DNA from: Hyphomonadaceae bacterium
GTDB taxonomy: Bacteria > Pseudomonadota > Alphaproteobacteria > Caulobacterales > Hyphomonadaceae
Length of the DNA: 64,000 nucleotides
NCBI GenBank assembly: GCA_024742355.1
Contig: JANSYM010000008.1
Coordinates: 157,403 to 221,402 of the forward strand
Reading direction: 5' to 3'
The position numbers and the translations under genes were made by a program. Of this stretch, positions 55,689 through 63,756 are shown piece by piece. Position 1 is the first letter of the stretch. Each line of letters opens with the position of its first letter. The notes under the pieces are model-generated. The model saw nothing but the letters and a program-made list of their open reading frames with translations, had not been told where the DNA came from and did not search any database.

Positions 55689-58196
55689 ATGCCAGACACG
55701 ATCGCTCCCCGTTTTGCACTGCCAGACCGTTTCGGCGCCTGGTTCAACGAACGGGGCTGGCAGCCGCGCGCACACCAACTGGATTTGACCGAAACCGCCC
55801 TTGGCGGCGAAAGCGCGTTACTGATTGCACCGACCGGCGGCGGCAAGACCCTGGCCGGCTTTCTCGCCAGCCTGATCGAGCTGTCGCACAAACAGTCCCG
55901 CAATTCAGACCGGCCGGCTCTGCACACGCTTTATATATCGCCGCTGAAAGCACTGGCCGTCGATGTCGCTCGCAACCTGATGACGCCGGTCGAAGAAATG
56001 GGGCTCGATATTCGCATCGAGACCCGCACCGGCGACACGCCATCGCACACGCGTCAGAGGCAGCGGAAAACACCGCCTGACATCCTGCTGACCACGCCCG
56101 AGCAGCTGGCGCTGTTCATTGCCTCCGACCACGCGGCCGAGTTCTTTGCCGACCTGAAATGCGTGATCATCGACGAAATCCACGCCATCGCGCCAAGCAA
56201 ACGCGGCGATCTGTTGAGCCTGGGCCTCGCAACACTGGCCAAATGGGCGCCGGCCTGTCGTTTCATTGGACTGTCCGCGACGGTCCATGACCCTAGCGTC
56301 CTGCAATCCTGGCTCGCGGTCCGGCAGGACGCGCCCAAACTGATTGTTGCCGAAGGCGGTGTGCATGCCGATGTCGACATTCTGATTTCGGATGAGCGCA
56401 TTCCCTGGTCCGGTCATTCCGGCCGGTTTGCGGTCGGCGAAGTGTATGAGCAGATCAAGGCCGCGCAGATGTCGCTGGTTTTCGTCAATACGCGCTCGCA
56501 AGCCGAATTGCTGTTCCAGGAATTATGGAACGTCAATGAAGACGCCCTGCCGATCGCACTGCATCACGGCTCGCTGGCGCGCGAGCAGCGGCAACGCGTG
56601 GAAGCAGCCATGGCTGCGGGCCAGCTCAAGGCCGTTGTGTGTACGTCCACGCTCGACCTCGGCATCGACTGGGGCGAAGTTGATCTCGTCATCCAGATGG
56701 GCGCCCCGAAAGGCGCTGCGCGTCTGGTCCAGCGCATTGGCCGCGCCAATCACCGCATGGATGAAGCGAGCCGTGCCATGCTGGTCCCGACCAACCGGTT
56801 TGAAATCCTTGAATGCCGGGCGGCAGAGGAAGCGGTCGAGGCCGGTGAGATTGATGGTGAACCCCTACGTCAGGGCGCGCTCGATGTCCTCGCCCAGCAC
56901 GTCATGGGGCGCGCCTGCGGTGAAGGTTTCGGGCTGGAAGACCTGTTCGACGAAGTAAAGGCGTCCGCACCCTTCGCCAATCTCGACTGGGAAACCTATG
57001 AGCGCGTCGTCGATCTCGTCGCCACTGGCGGCTACGCGCTGAAGACCTATGACCGGTTCAAGCGGATCACGCGGCGGCGCGATGGGCTGTGGTCAGCGCG
57101 GACCAGGCGTGACCAGCAGCAACACCGCATGAATGTCGGCGCGATCGTCGAGGCGCAGCATCTGAAAGTGCGTCTGGCGAGCCGGGTCGGACGCGAAAAG
57201 GCCGGACAAGCCACGGGTCGCCCGGCCCTCCGCGCCGGTCGCACGCTGGGCGAGATTGAGGAATATTTCATCTCAACCCTGACGCCCGGCGACACATTTC
57301 TCTTCGCAGGCGAAATCCTTCGCTTTCTAGGCGTACAGGACAATGATTGTCTCGTGATGCGTGCACCGGCCGACACCAATCCGGCCATTCCGAGCTATAA
57401 TGGCGGTAAGTTTCCATTGACCCAGTTTCTCGCGGGCCGCGTGCGCAAGATGATCCATGATCGTGACAATTGGCGCGCCCTGCCAGACCAGGTGCGCGAA
57501 TGGTTCGAGATACAGGATCTGCGCTCAACCATTCCGGCAGCCGATGAGCTGTTGATCGAGACCTTTCCACGCGGAGAGCGCCATTTCCTCGCCTGTTATC
57601 CGTTTGAAGGCCGCCTCGCCCACCAGACGCTCGGCATGTTGCTGACGCGCAGACTGGAGCGGATGGGCGCCAAGCCGCTCGGCTTTGTCGCCTCCGAATA
57701 CGCAATGGCCGTGTGGGCGATGGAACCGATGGGCGCGGTTGACCTGCAGGCTTTGTTCGCGCCGGACCTGCTCGGCGATGATCTGGAAGAATGGCTCGAC
57801 GAGGCCGTGCTGATGAAACGCCATTTCGCGCATTGTGCACAGATCTCGGGCCTGATCGCGCGGCGTATGCCTGGCAAGGAAAAAACCGGGCGACAAGTGA
57901 CCTTCTCGACCGACCTGATCTATGACGTCCTGCGCAGCCATGAGCCGGACCATATCCTGCTCCAGGCCGCCCGCCATGACGCCGCCACCGGCTTCCTCGA
58001 CATCCGCCGCCTGTCGGACATGCTGGTTCGGGTACAGGACAAGATCGTCCACAAGGACCTCGAAAAGATCAGCCCGTTCGCCGTTCCGGTCATGTTGGAA
58101 GTCGGCAAGGAGCCGGTGCACGGCGCCAGCCTGGAGGAAGCGATCCTGCGCGAAGCGGAATCTGATTTGATTGCGGATGCGATGGGAGTGGTTTGA
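55689..58196 (+). CDS. Ligase-associated DEXH-box helicase (Lhr core type)
   Basis: This is an 835-residue superfamily 2 helicase. The core motifs are present: Walker A APTGGGKTLAG, the Ia motif LYISPLKAL, TTPEQLAL, DEIH (IIDEIHAIAPSKRGDL), SAT (GLSATVHD) and VQRIGRANHRMD. The C-terminal region matches the shorter Lhr proteins that accompany an ATP ligase, PdeM-like nuclease and MBL exonuclease in a repair cassette. The exonuclease is 2.3 kb upstream; two unrelated genes intervene. The ATG at 55689 follows an in-frame GTG. Confidence 0.93.
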   Translation: MPDTIAPRFALPDRFGAWFNERGWQPRAHQLDLTETALGGESALLIAPTGGGKTLAGFLASLIELSHKQSRNSDRPALHTLYISPLKALAVDVARNLMTPVEEMGLDIRIETRTGDTPSHTRQRQRKTPPDILLTTPEQLALFIASDHAAEFFADLKCVIIDEIHAIAPSKRGDLLSLGLATLAKWAPACRFIGLSATVHDPSVLQSWLAVRQDAPKLIVAEGGVHADVDILISDERIPWSGHSGRFAVGEVYEQIKAAQMSLVFVNTRSQAELLFQELWNVNEDALPIALHHGSLAREQRQRVEAAMAAGQLKAVVCTSTLDLGIDWGEVDLVIQMGAPKGAARLVQRIGRANHRMDEASRAMLVPTNRFEILECRAAEEAVEAGEIDGEPLRQGALDVLAQHVMGRACGEGFGLEDLFDEVKASAPFANLDWETYERVVDLVATGGYALKTYDRFKRITRRRDGLWSARTRRDQQQHRMNVGAIVEAQHLKVRLASRVGREKAGQATGRPALRAGRTLGEIEEYFISTLTPGDTFLFAGEILRFLGVQDNDCLVMRAPADTNPAIPSYNGGKFPLTQFLAGRVRKMIHDRDNWRALPDQVREWFEIQDLRSTIPAADELLIETFPRGERHFLACYPFEGRLAHQTLGMLLTRRLERMGAKPLGFVASEYAMAVWAMEPMGAVDLQALFAPDLLGDDLEEWLDEAVLMKRHFAHCAQISGLIARRMPGKEKTGRQVTFSTDLIYDVLRSHEPDHILLQAARHDAATGFLDIRRLSDMLVRVQDKIVHKDLEKISPFAVPVMLEVGKEPVHGASLEEAILREAESDLIADAMGVV

Positions 58197-58212
58197 CGGG
58201 GTGTGGCGTTTA

Positions 58213-58245
58213 GGTCGGCTTTCGGCGTCAAAGCGGACGTTGACC
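58213..58245 (-). repeat. Hairpin repeat, copy 1
   Basis: GTCGGCTTT and AAAGCGGAC (58215-58223 region and 58230-58238) form an imperfect stem around CGGCGTC. The 19 bases 58220-58238 match copy 2 at 17 positions. On the minus strand it would read as the SALTPKAD-like peptide known from a repeat common in alphaproteobacteria. Confidence 0.6.
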
Positions 58246-58359
58246 AACGCACGACACGAATATTCGTTCCATTCCTCTTGATCTCTTCCTATATGTTCAA
58301 AACGAGGGTTTGTTGGAGGAACAAAGATAGCGCGTATTCTGTTTTGGTCGGTTCTTCCC

Positions 58360-58827
58360 TTGATTTTAGTAGTCGGATTAGTTGCGTGGTCGCCGGTGGA
58401 TTTTCGCGATGTTAGACTTCAATCAATTGAACTCTATCTCGTACTGGCATTGGTCTCGTTCTCCATGGTCGATCGTAGAACCTCGTTCTTCGATCGCTCT
58501 CTCATTCATTTGCTTACAAGCTACTACGTCTTTTTTTCTTTTCTTCCATTTCGACTGTTCACGCCGTTCTTTCCGGACAATCAAAGTTCATTCGGATGGT
58601 CGTTTTCAATCTGGATTTGGATAGGCATCGCGTCCTTTTTCATTCGTTGTCCAAGGTGTGGAACGTTATATTCATTGGTAAATTTAGATTCGGGTGAACC
58701 AGCCGCGCCTTCGTTTACGTTTGGAAGCATGCCCAAAGGTTCGTTCTATGCCGCTTGGAACACTCGCAAATGTGGTAAGTGCGGAAGAGACAAAAAACTA
58801 CCAAATCATCTAGAGCGCAAGCTATAG
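58360..58827 (+). CDS. Membrane protein with a double-CxxC zinc ribbon (uncertain start)
   Basis: This is a 155-residue (as listed) protein with two or more membrane helices and a C-terminal pair CPRCG...CGKCG, typical of a zinc ribbon. The listed TTG start would cut the first membrane helix, which reads on in frame to about 58330. A strong ribosome site (GGAGGA, 58315-58320) lies six bases before an in-frame ATA at 58327, where an ATG would be expected. The gene may use a rare start or be damaged. Base composition is richer in A and T than the surrounding genes. No family recognised. Confidence 0.55.
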   Translation: MILVVGLVAWSPVDFRDVRLQSIELYLVLALVSFSMVDRRTSFFDRSLIHLLTSYYVFFSFLPFRLFTPFFPDNQSSFGWSFSIWIWIGIASFFIRCPRCGTLYSLVNLDSGEPAAPSFTFGSMPKGSFYAAWNTRKCGKCGRDKKLPNHLERKL

Positions 58828-58893
58828 ACAAGAGCACGCTTCAGCCAATTCAGGTGCTCCGTTTTGGCTAAGATTCACATCTTGTGCAGAACG

Positions 58894-58918
58894 CCCGTTT
58901 TCGGCGTCGGAGCGGACC
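58894..58918 (-). repeat. Hairpin repeat, copy 2
   Basis: TTTCGGCGTCGGAGCGGAC at 58899-58917 matches copy 1 at 17 of 19 positions. It lies between the two small genes of the islet. Its stem is more decayed than in copies 1 and 3. Confidence 0.55.
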
Positions 58919-58961
58919 ATAAGTTCTTGTTTCTGACCTAAGCCCAGTTCATTGGTTTCCA

Positions 58962-59279
58962 ATGAAGCTGGACAAGGAAGCTATCGCGATCGTATTTGGC
59001 GCTGGGCTGTTGTTCTCCCTCATGAAGATGGGGTCGGAAACAACATTTACTCAGTTTGTTTTAGGTGCCGCCATGGGTGGTTTCTTCGGCTTCGCAGCGT
59101 TGCCCTACTTTAATTCGAAGAAATGGAGGCCCAGACCTCTACTTTGCGCTGTAATTGCAAGCGCATCGGCAGTTGCTTTGGCGCTGTCTCGAGACCTTAG
59201 TCCAGTTATGGTTGTCGCATCGGGCTGCGCAGGTTTAGCCATCGGCTACTTTTCCCCATATTTTGCTAGGTATCTCTAA
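58962..59279 (+). CDS. Small membrane protein of the islet
   Basis: This is a 105-residue hydrophobic protein with three predicted membrane helices (about 8-20, 27-46, 58-75 and a further one near the C-terminus) and a short basic loop (NSKKWRPRPLL). No family is recognised and no ribosome site is obvious before the ATG. It shares the low GC content of the preceding gene and is flanked by hairpin repeats, suggesting later acquisition. Confidence 0.6.
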   Translation: MKLDKEAIAIVFGAGLLFSLMKMGSETTFTQFVLGAAMGGFFGFAALPYFNSKKWRPRPLLCAVIASASAVALALSRDLSPVMVVASGCAGLAIGYFSPYFARYL

Positions 59280-59305
59280 TGTCTGCTCCTGACTCAAAGC
59301 AGACA
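59280..59305 (-). repeat. Hairpin repeat, copy 3
   Basis: TGTCTGCT (59280-59287) and AGCAGACA (59298-59305) form a perfect 8-bp stem immediately after the stop codon of the small membrane gene. The minus strand reads ATGTCTGCTTTGAGTCAGG, which would encode MSALSQ, matching the repeat-derived peptides known from rhizobia. Confidence 0.6.
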
Positions 59306-59340
59306 TCACGCGCGACCGAATTCACATTTCTTCAGTTAGA

Positions 59341-60849
59341 TTAAGCACTCGCCTTCAAGATCCGGCGGCGTTGCACCGAGCTCGGGATGCCCAGGCTTTC
59401 GCGATATTTCGCGACGGTCCGGCGGGCAATCTCGATGCCGAATTCGGTGAGGATTTCGACGATCTTGTCGTCGGACAGGATCTTGTCACCTTCTTCGTCG
59501 ATCAGCTGCTTGATGCGATAGCGTACGGCTTCAGCAGAGTGTGCCTCGCCGCCACCAGTCGAGGGAATCGCCGCGGAGAAGAAGTATTTCAGCTCGAACA
59601 GGCCGCGCGGTGTGGCCATGTATTTATTGCTGGTCACCCGGCTCACGGTCGATTCATGCATCTCGATCGCGTCCGCGACCTGTTTGAGATTGAGCGGACG
59701 CAAATGGGCGACGCCGTGCGCGAAGAAAGCATCCTGCTGGCGCACGATCTCGCTCGCCACTTTCAGGATAGTCCGGGCACGCTGATCGAGCGACTTGATC
59801 AACCAGGTCGCATTGGCGGCGCATTCGGAGATGAATTCCTTCTCCTTGTCGCGCATCGGCAGCGCCGAAACCTCGGCATAATAGGCCTTGTCCATCAGCA
59901 CGCGCGGCAGGGTTTCGCTGTTCAGCTCGACCGCGAACATGCCGTTCGGCATTTCCCGCACGAACACATCAGGCGCAACGGCAATCGTCGCCTCGGTGGC
60001 AAAGCCTGAGGCTGGACGCGGGCTGAGCGAACGCAGCTCGGCGATCATGTCCATGACATCGTCTTTATCGACGTCGCAGACTTCGCTCAGACCCTTGATG
60101 TCGTGCTTGGCGACCAGCTGGAGATTATCCAGGAAGGTCTGCATGACCGGGTCGAGGCGATCGCGCTCTTTCAGCTGCAGGCCGAGACATTCGGTCAGGT
60201 CGCGGGCCATGACGCCGGTCGGGTCGAAGCCCTGACAGACCTCGAGCACGGCCGCGACATTGGCCGGATCAGCGCCGAGCACTTTGGCGACTTCGTCCAG
60301 CTCGACTTTGCAGAAGCCGGAATCATCGGTCTCATCAATCAGGCGGGCGCCGATCAGGCTGTCGGCCTGGCTGAGGCCAGCCATGGACAGCTGATCGTGC
60401 AAATGTTCGTGGAGTGACTTTTCGCTGGTCAGCGAGCCTTCGAAATCGAAATCCTCGCCGCCGCGGCCGGAGCCAACTGACGACCAGTCCGTGCTCGCCG
60501 ACGGGCCGGACTGACTGTTCGCAGTGCGCGCTTCGTCCGAGCCGGTGCCGGCTTCATACATGTCGCTGTCGGAAGCATCGACGGCATCGCGGGCATTGCC
60601 CATGCCTTCCGATCCATCGAGGGCCAGCTCGTCGCGGCCTTTCGACTTGTCGACCTCACCCTCGGGTGCAGCGTCGGCACCAGGGGCATTCTCGCCGCGC
60701 TCGAGCAGCGGATTGCGCTCAATCTCTTCAGCGACGAATTCGGCAAGTTCGATGTTGGACAATTGCAGCAGCTTGATCGCTTGCTGGAGTTGCGGCGTCA
60801 TCACCAGGGATTGCCCCTGGCGCATGTCTAAGCGTTGATAGGCACTCAT
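59341..60849 (-). CDS. rpoN: RNA polymerase sigma-54 factor RpoN
   Basis: RpoN directs transcription from -24/-12 promoters with activators such as the NtrC-type protein at 30803. The 502-residue protein has the glutamine-rich region I (GQSLVMTPQLQQAIKLLQLS), an acidic region II (about 60-120) and the RpoN box ARRTVAKYRE near the C-terminus. It follows lptB by 11 bases, the usual alphaproteobacterial order. The hpf and ptsN genes that normally follow are not present here. Confidence 0.97.
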   Translation of the reverse strand: MSAYQRLDMRQGQSLVMTPQLQQAIKLLQLSNIELAEFVAEEIERNPLLERGENAPGADAAPEGEVDKSKGRDELALDGSEGMGNARDAVDASDSDMYEAGTGSDEARTANSQSGPSASTDWSSVGSGRGGEDFDFEGSLTSEKSLHEHLHDQLSMAGLSQADSLIGARLIDETDDSGFCKVELDEVAKVLGADPANVAAVLEVCQGFDPTGVMARDLTECLGLQLKERDRLDPVMQTFLDNLQLVAKHDIKGLSEVCDVDKDDVMDMIAELRSLSPRPASGFATEATIAVAPDVFVREMPNGMFAVELNSETLPRVLMDKAYYAEVSALPMRDKEKEFISECAANATWLIKSLDQRARTILKVASEIVRQQDAFFAHGVAHLRPLNLKQVADAIEMHESTVSRVTSNKYMATPRGLFELKYFFSAAIPSTGGGEAHSAEAVRYRIKQLIDEEGDKILSDDKIVEILTEFGIEIARRTVAKYRESLGIPSSVQRRRILKASA

Positions 60850-60860
60850 GGTCTCGCCCT

Positions 60861-61595
60861 CTACGCCGCAAATCTCTGGCCGAGATAGACCCGGCGAACA
60901 TCGTCATTGTCGAGAACTTCCTGTGGCTGTCCTTCAAACAGCACACTGCCCTCATAAATGATCGATGCACGATCAACGATTTGAAGCGTTTCGCGAACCT
61001 GGTGGTCCGTGATCAGCACACCCAGACCGCGCTCTTTCAGATATCCGACAAGATCGGAAATGTCCGAGATAGCGAGCGGGTCGATGCCTGTGAACGGTTC
61101 GTCCAGAAGCATGAAAGCGGGACGCGAGGCGAGCGCGCGAGCGATTTCCACCCGGCGCCGCTCCCCCCCGGAAAGGCTGGTAGACGGCTGTTTGCGCAGA
61201 TGCGTGATGTGCAGCTCTTCCAGCAGCGCATCAACCTGGTTCTGGCGTTCGGATTTCTCACGCTCCACCAGTTCAACCACCGCCATGATATTCTCTTCGA
61301 CATTCATGCCGCGGAAAATGCTGGCTTCCTGCGGCAGATAGCCGAGGCCGAGCCGGGCGCGCTGATACATTGGCAATGCGGTGACATCCGCGCCATCAAT
61401 CCGGATGGTGCCATCATCGGCGCCAATCAGGCCCATAATCATGTAGAAACACGTCGTCTTGCCCGCCCCGTTGGGTCCGAGCAGGCCGACAACTTCGCCC
61501 CGCTGCAGACTCAGCGAAACATCATGGACAACCTGGCGCTTGCCAAATGACTTGGCGAGTCCGGTTGCGACAAGGCCTTGGCCAGTCTGGTCCAT
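60861..61595 (-). CDS. lptB: LPS export ABC transporter ATPase LptB
   Basis: LptB powers lipopolysaccharide extraction from the inner membrane with LptF and LptG. The 244-residue protein has Walker A GPNGAGKTT, the signature LSGGERRRVEIARAL and Walker B MLLDEPFTGIDPLA. It lies between lptA and rpoN. The 90-base gap before lptA may contain a promoter; AGGGAG precedes the ATG. Confidence 0.97.
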   Translation of the reverse strand: MDQTGQGLVATGLAKSFGKRQVVHDVSLSLQRGEVVGLLGPNGAGKTTCFYMIMGLIGADDGTIRIDGADVTALPMYQRARLGLGYLPQEASIFRGMNVEENIMAVVELVEREKSERQNQVDALLEELHITHLRKQPSTSLSGGERRRVEIARALASRPAFMLLDEPFTGIDPLAISDISDLVGYLKERGLGVLITDHQVRETLQIVDRASIIYEGSVLFEGQPQEVLDNDDVRRVYLGQRFAA

Positions 61596-61685
61596 ATGCT
61601 TCAGCTCCCTTTAGTGATCAGCTCCTGGCTTAACCACTTAGAATATCAGGCTTAAAATCCGTTTAGACCGAAACGACGAATTTTA

Positions 61686-62198
61686 TCAATTATTGTTTTC
61701 GCTCGGCGTAATCACCAGGTTTACCTGGCTGTCGCCGCCATCCAGCGTGGTCTTACCGGCTTCCAGTTCCATCACCAGACGCTCGCCTTTTGCCACATCC
61801 TCACCGCGGATCATGATGACATTTCCGGTCAGCGTGATCGTATCTGCGGAAGCAACATAGATACCGAGATCGCCATTCGCCTTGAATTCAGGGGTCACGT
61901 AAAACACATTGCCGCGCGCGGTCATGGTGCGGATATCGCCAAAATTCGAGCCGAGACCGGTCGTCGAGGTATTGCCGCCGCCGCCATATTCCAGCGTCAC
62001 GACATCAGCCCGCAGCCGCGCTGTGCCCTGGGTGATGTCGACATTGTCGATCAGGATGACCTTGCGTTCCTTGTCGAGCACTTCGGAGCGATCAGCATTA
62101 ACCCGGATCGGCCCGCCCTCGCCGGAAACCTGGGCCATAGCCGGCCCTGTTGCCAGGACAGCCATTGCGCTTGCGGCAGCCATAATTCTCATCGACAT
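61686..62198 (-). CDS. lptA: LPS periplasmic transport protein LptA
   Basis: LptA forms the periplasmic bridge for lipopolysaccharide. The 170-residue protein has a signal peptide ending PAMAQ and an OstA-like beta-jellyroll of repeated strands (IRVNADRSEVLDKERKVILI, the start). Its stop precedes lptB by 90 bases and its start follows the lptC stop by five bases, with AGAGG before the ATG. A good match to the family. Confidence 0.93.
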   Translation of the reverse strand: MSMRIMAAASAMAVLATGPAMAQVSGEGGPIRVNADRSEVLDKERKVILIDNVDITQGTARLRADVVTLEYGGGGNTSTTGLGSNFGDIRTMTARGNVFYVTPEFKANGDLGIYVASADTITLTGNVIMIRGEDVAKGERLVMELEAGKTTLDGGDSQVNLVITPSENNN

Positions 62199-62203
62199 CG
62201 CCT

Positions 62204-62866
62204 CTACTCTTCCGTGCTCTCATCCTCAGCCGGTTCTCGGCCATCGGGATAAATCGTCAAATCGACATTCCCGCGCAGGATGACGCGGTCACCATCGTCT
62301 TCAATTTCATACGAGTCTGCGCGCACATCGCCAAGGGGTCCGTTACCGCTCAGCGGTTCAATTCCTTGCACGCGGCCTTCCTGCACGAACACTCGGGCCG
62401 CTGTGGTCGAGAACTCATAGCCATCGGAATCCCGCACCGAGACGGCCTGGAACAGGTCGAGGAATTCCGAATTCTGATAATAGACCCCGATCGGCGCCCC
62501 GACCTCGGTGCCCTTGTCGTCAACCAGTCTTGGATTGATGAGATCGACAATGCTGGCATCGGCGCGGCGTCGGCGGGCTTCAGCGGCCGTAATGACATAG
62601 GCATCGCCGGCAATATTGCGGCCAGTGAAACGGGCATTGACCATGGTGATCACCTCGTCACCGGCGACCTGGTCAATCTTCTGACCATTGCTGGACAGCG
62701 CGGTCGCCGCGATCGGGCCGATAATCACCCCGGCTGAGATCGCTGCGCAGGCGACAAAGACCACGCGCAGCAGGCCAACCGTGGACGAGCGACGACGCGC
62801 TTGCGCAAGCGTCATCTGTCGCTGCGGCGCCCATTGCGCCAGCATTTCGGTGTGCGCGGTGTTCAT
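62204..62866 (-). CDS. lptC: LPS export protein LptC
   Basis: LptC is the inner-membrane-anchored receptor that hands lipopolysaccharide to LptA. The 220-residue protein has a short cytoplasmic tail, one membrane helix (about 29-50, GLLRVVFVACAAISAGVIIG) and a periplasmic beta-jellyroll. It is weakly conserved, as usual for LptC; position between rnd and lptA supports the call. ATG start at 62866. Confidence 0.87.
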   Translation of the reverse strand: MNTAHTEMLAQWAPQRQMTLAQARRRSSTVGLLRVVFVACAAISAGVIIGPIAATALSSNGQKIDQVAGDEVITMVNARFTGRNIAGDAYVITAAEARRRRADASIVDLINPRLVDDKGTEVGAPIGVYYQNSEFLDLFQAVSVRDSDGYEFSTTAARVFVQEGRVQGIEPLSGNGPLGDVRADSYEIEDDGDRVILRGNVDLTIYPDGREPAEDESTEE

Positions 62867-62933
62867 GGTTTCGTCCTACGCCAAAAAATGGAGCACGAAC
62901 AGGGCACTGTCATGACAGATCCGTCACACTCGC

Positions 62934-63548
62934 TCAGCTATGCGCAAAAATGTCAGTCTCGTCCCAGCCGAGCAGGTCAAGTTCGGCCCGCACGGGCAGA
63001 AAATCGAAACAGGCCTGGGCCAGCTCCGTGCGCCCTTCCCGCGCCAGCATGGCCGCCAGCGCCTCGCGAATCTCATGCAGGTGCAAGACGTCGCTCGCGG
63101 CATATTGCAATTGCTGGTCGCTAAGCTCCGCCGCGCCCCAGTCCGAGGATTGCTGCGACTTGTCCATATTGGCGCCAACAATCTCGCGGGTCACGTCCTT
63201 CAGGCCGTGGCGATCAGTATAGGTGCGCGACAGCTTGGAGGCGATCTTGGTGCACCAGACCGGCGCACAATCAATGCCCAGCCATTTTTTCATCATCGCG
63301 ACATCAAAACGCGCGAAGTGAAACAGTTTCAGCACCGATTCGTCGGCCAGCAGGCGTTTCAGATTCGGGCAGTCATAATCGCGCGTCAGCTGCACCACAT
63401 GCGCCGAGCCGTCACCCGACGAAAGCTGTACCACACACAGCGCATCGCGCACCGGATTGAGGCCCATCGCTTCGGTATCGACGGCGACCACGGAACCGAG
63501 GTCCAGCCCGGCCGGCAAATCGCCCTTGTGAAGAGTAATCTTGTTCAT
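62934..63548 (-). CDS. rnd: Ribonuclease D, catalytic-domain-only form
   Basis: This is a 204-residue DEDDy-type 3'-5' exonuclease. The acidic residues lie in VAVDTEAMGL, in LFHFARFDVAMMKKW and in AASDVLHLHEIREAL, preceded by the conserved Tyr. The HRDC domains of E. coli RNase D (375 residues) are absent, as in many alphaproteobacteria. It is upstream of lptC in the same direction with a 67-base gap. Probable role: tRNA 3'-end maturation. Confidence 0.93.
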   Translation of the reverse strand: MNKITLHKGDLPAGLDLGSVVAVDTEAMGLNPVRDALCVVQLSSGDGSAHVVQLTRDYDCPNLKRLLADESVLKLFHFARFDVAMMKKWLGIDCAPVWCTKIASKLSRTYTDRHGLKDVTREIVGANMDKSQQSSDWGAAELSDQQLQYAASDVLHLHEIREALAAMLAREGRTELAQACFDFLPVRAELDLLGWDETDIFAHS

Positions 63549-63641
63549 GCCCCCGGGAATAGGCCTGCCGTCTCACGCATGCAAGCCCATCTGCGAAAAG
63601 GCGCTGCATGGGCACAATCCATGCTTGCCATCAATGCCCGA

Positions 63642-63647
63642 TATAAT
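63642..63647 (+). promoter_or_regulatory. -10 element of the tRNA-Ser promoter
   Basis: TATAAT lies 18 bases before the tRNA gene, so transcription would begin about 63654. The -35 region at normal distance (around CCATGC) is poor. Confidence 0.5.
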
Positions 63648-63665
63648 TAGGGCTTTCCTCCGCGC

Positions 63666-63756
63666 GGAGAGGTGGCCGAGTGGCTGAAGGCGCTCCCCTG
63701 CTAAGGGAGTATACGTGATAAGCGTATCGAGGGTTCGAATCCCTTCCTCTCCGCCA
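63666..63756 (+). tRNA. tRNA-Ser (anticodon GCT)
   Basis: A 91-base gene including an encoded CCA end. The acceptor stem is GGAGAGG with CCTCTCC. The anticodon stem CTCCC and GGGAG encloses CTGCTAA, giving anticodon GCT, which reads AGC and AGU. A long variable arm follows, as in class II tRNAs, and the T arm contains GGTTCGAAT. Confidence 0.96.

Noticed and set aside
58203..58415. Short plus-strand frame before the islet genes
   Set aside because: It overlaps repeat copy 1 and has no ribosome site or domain.
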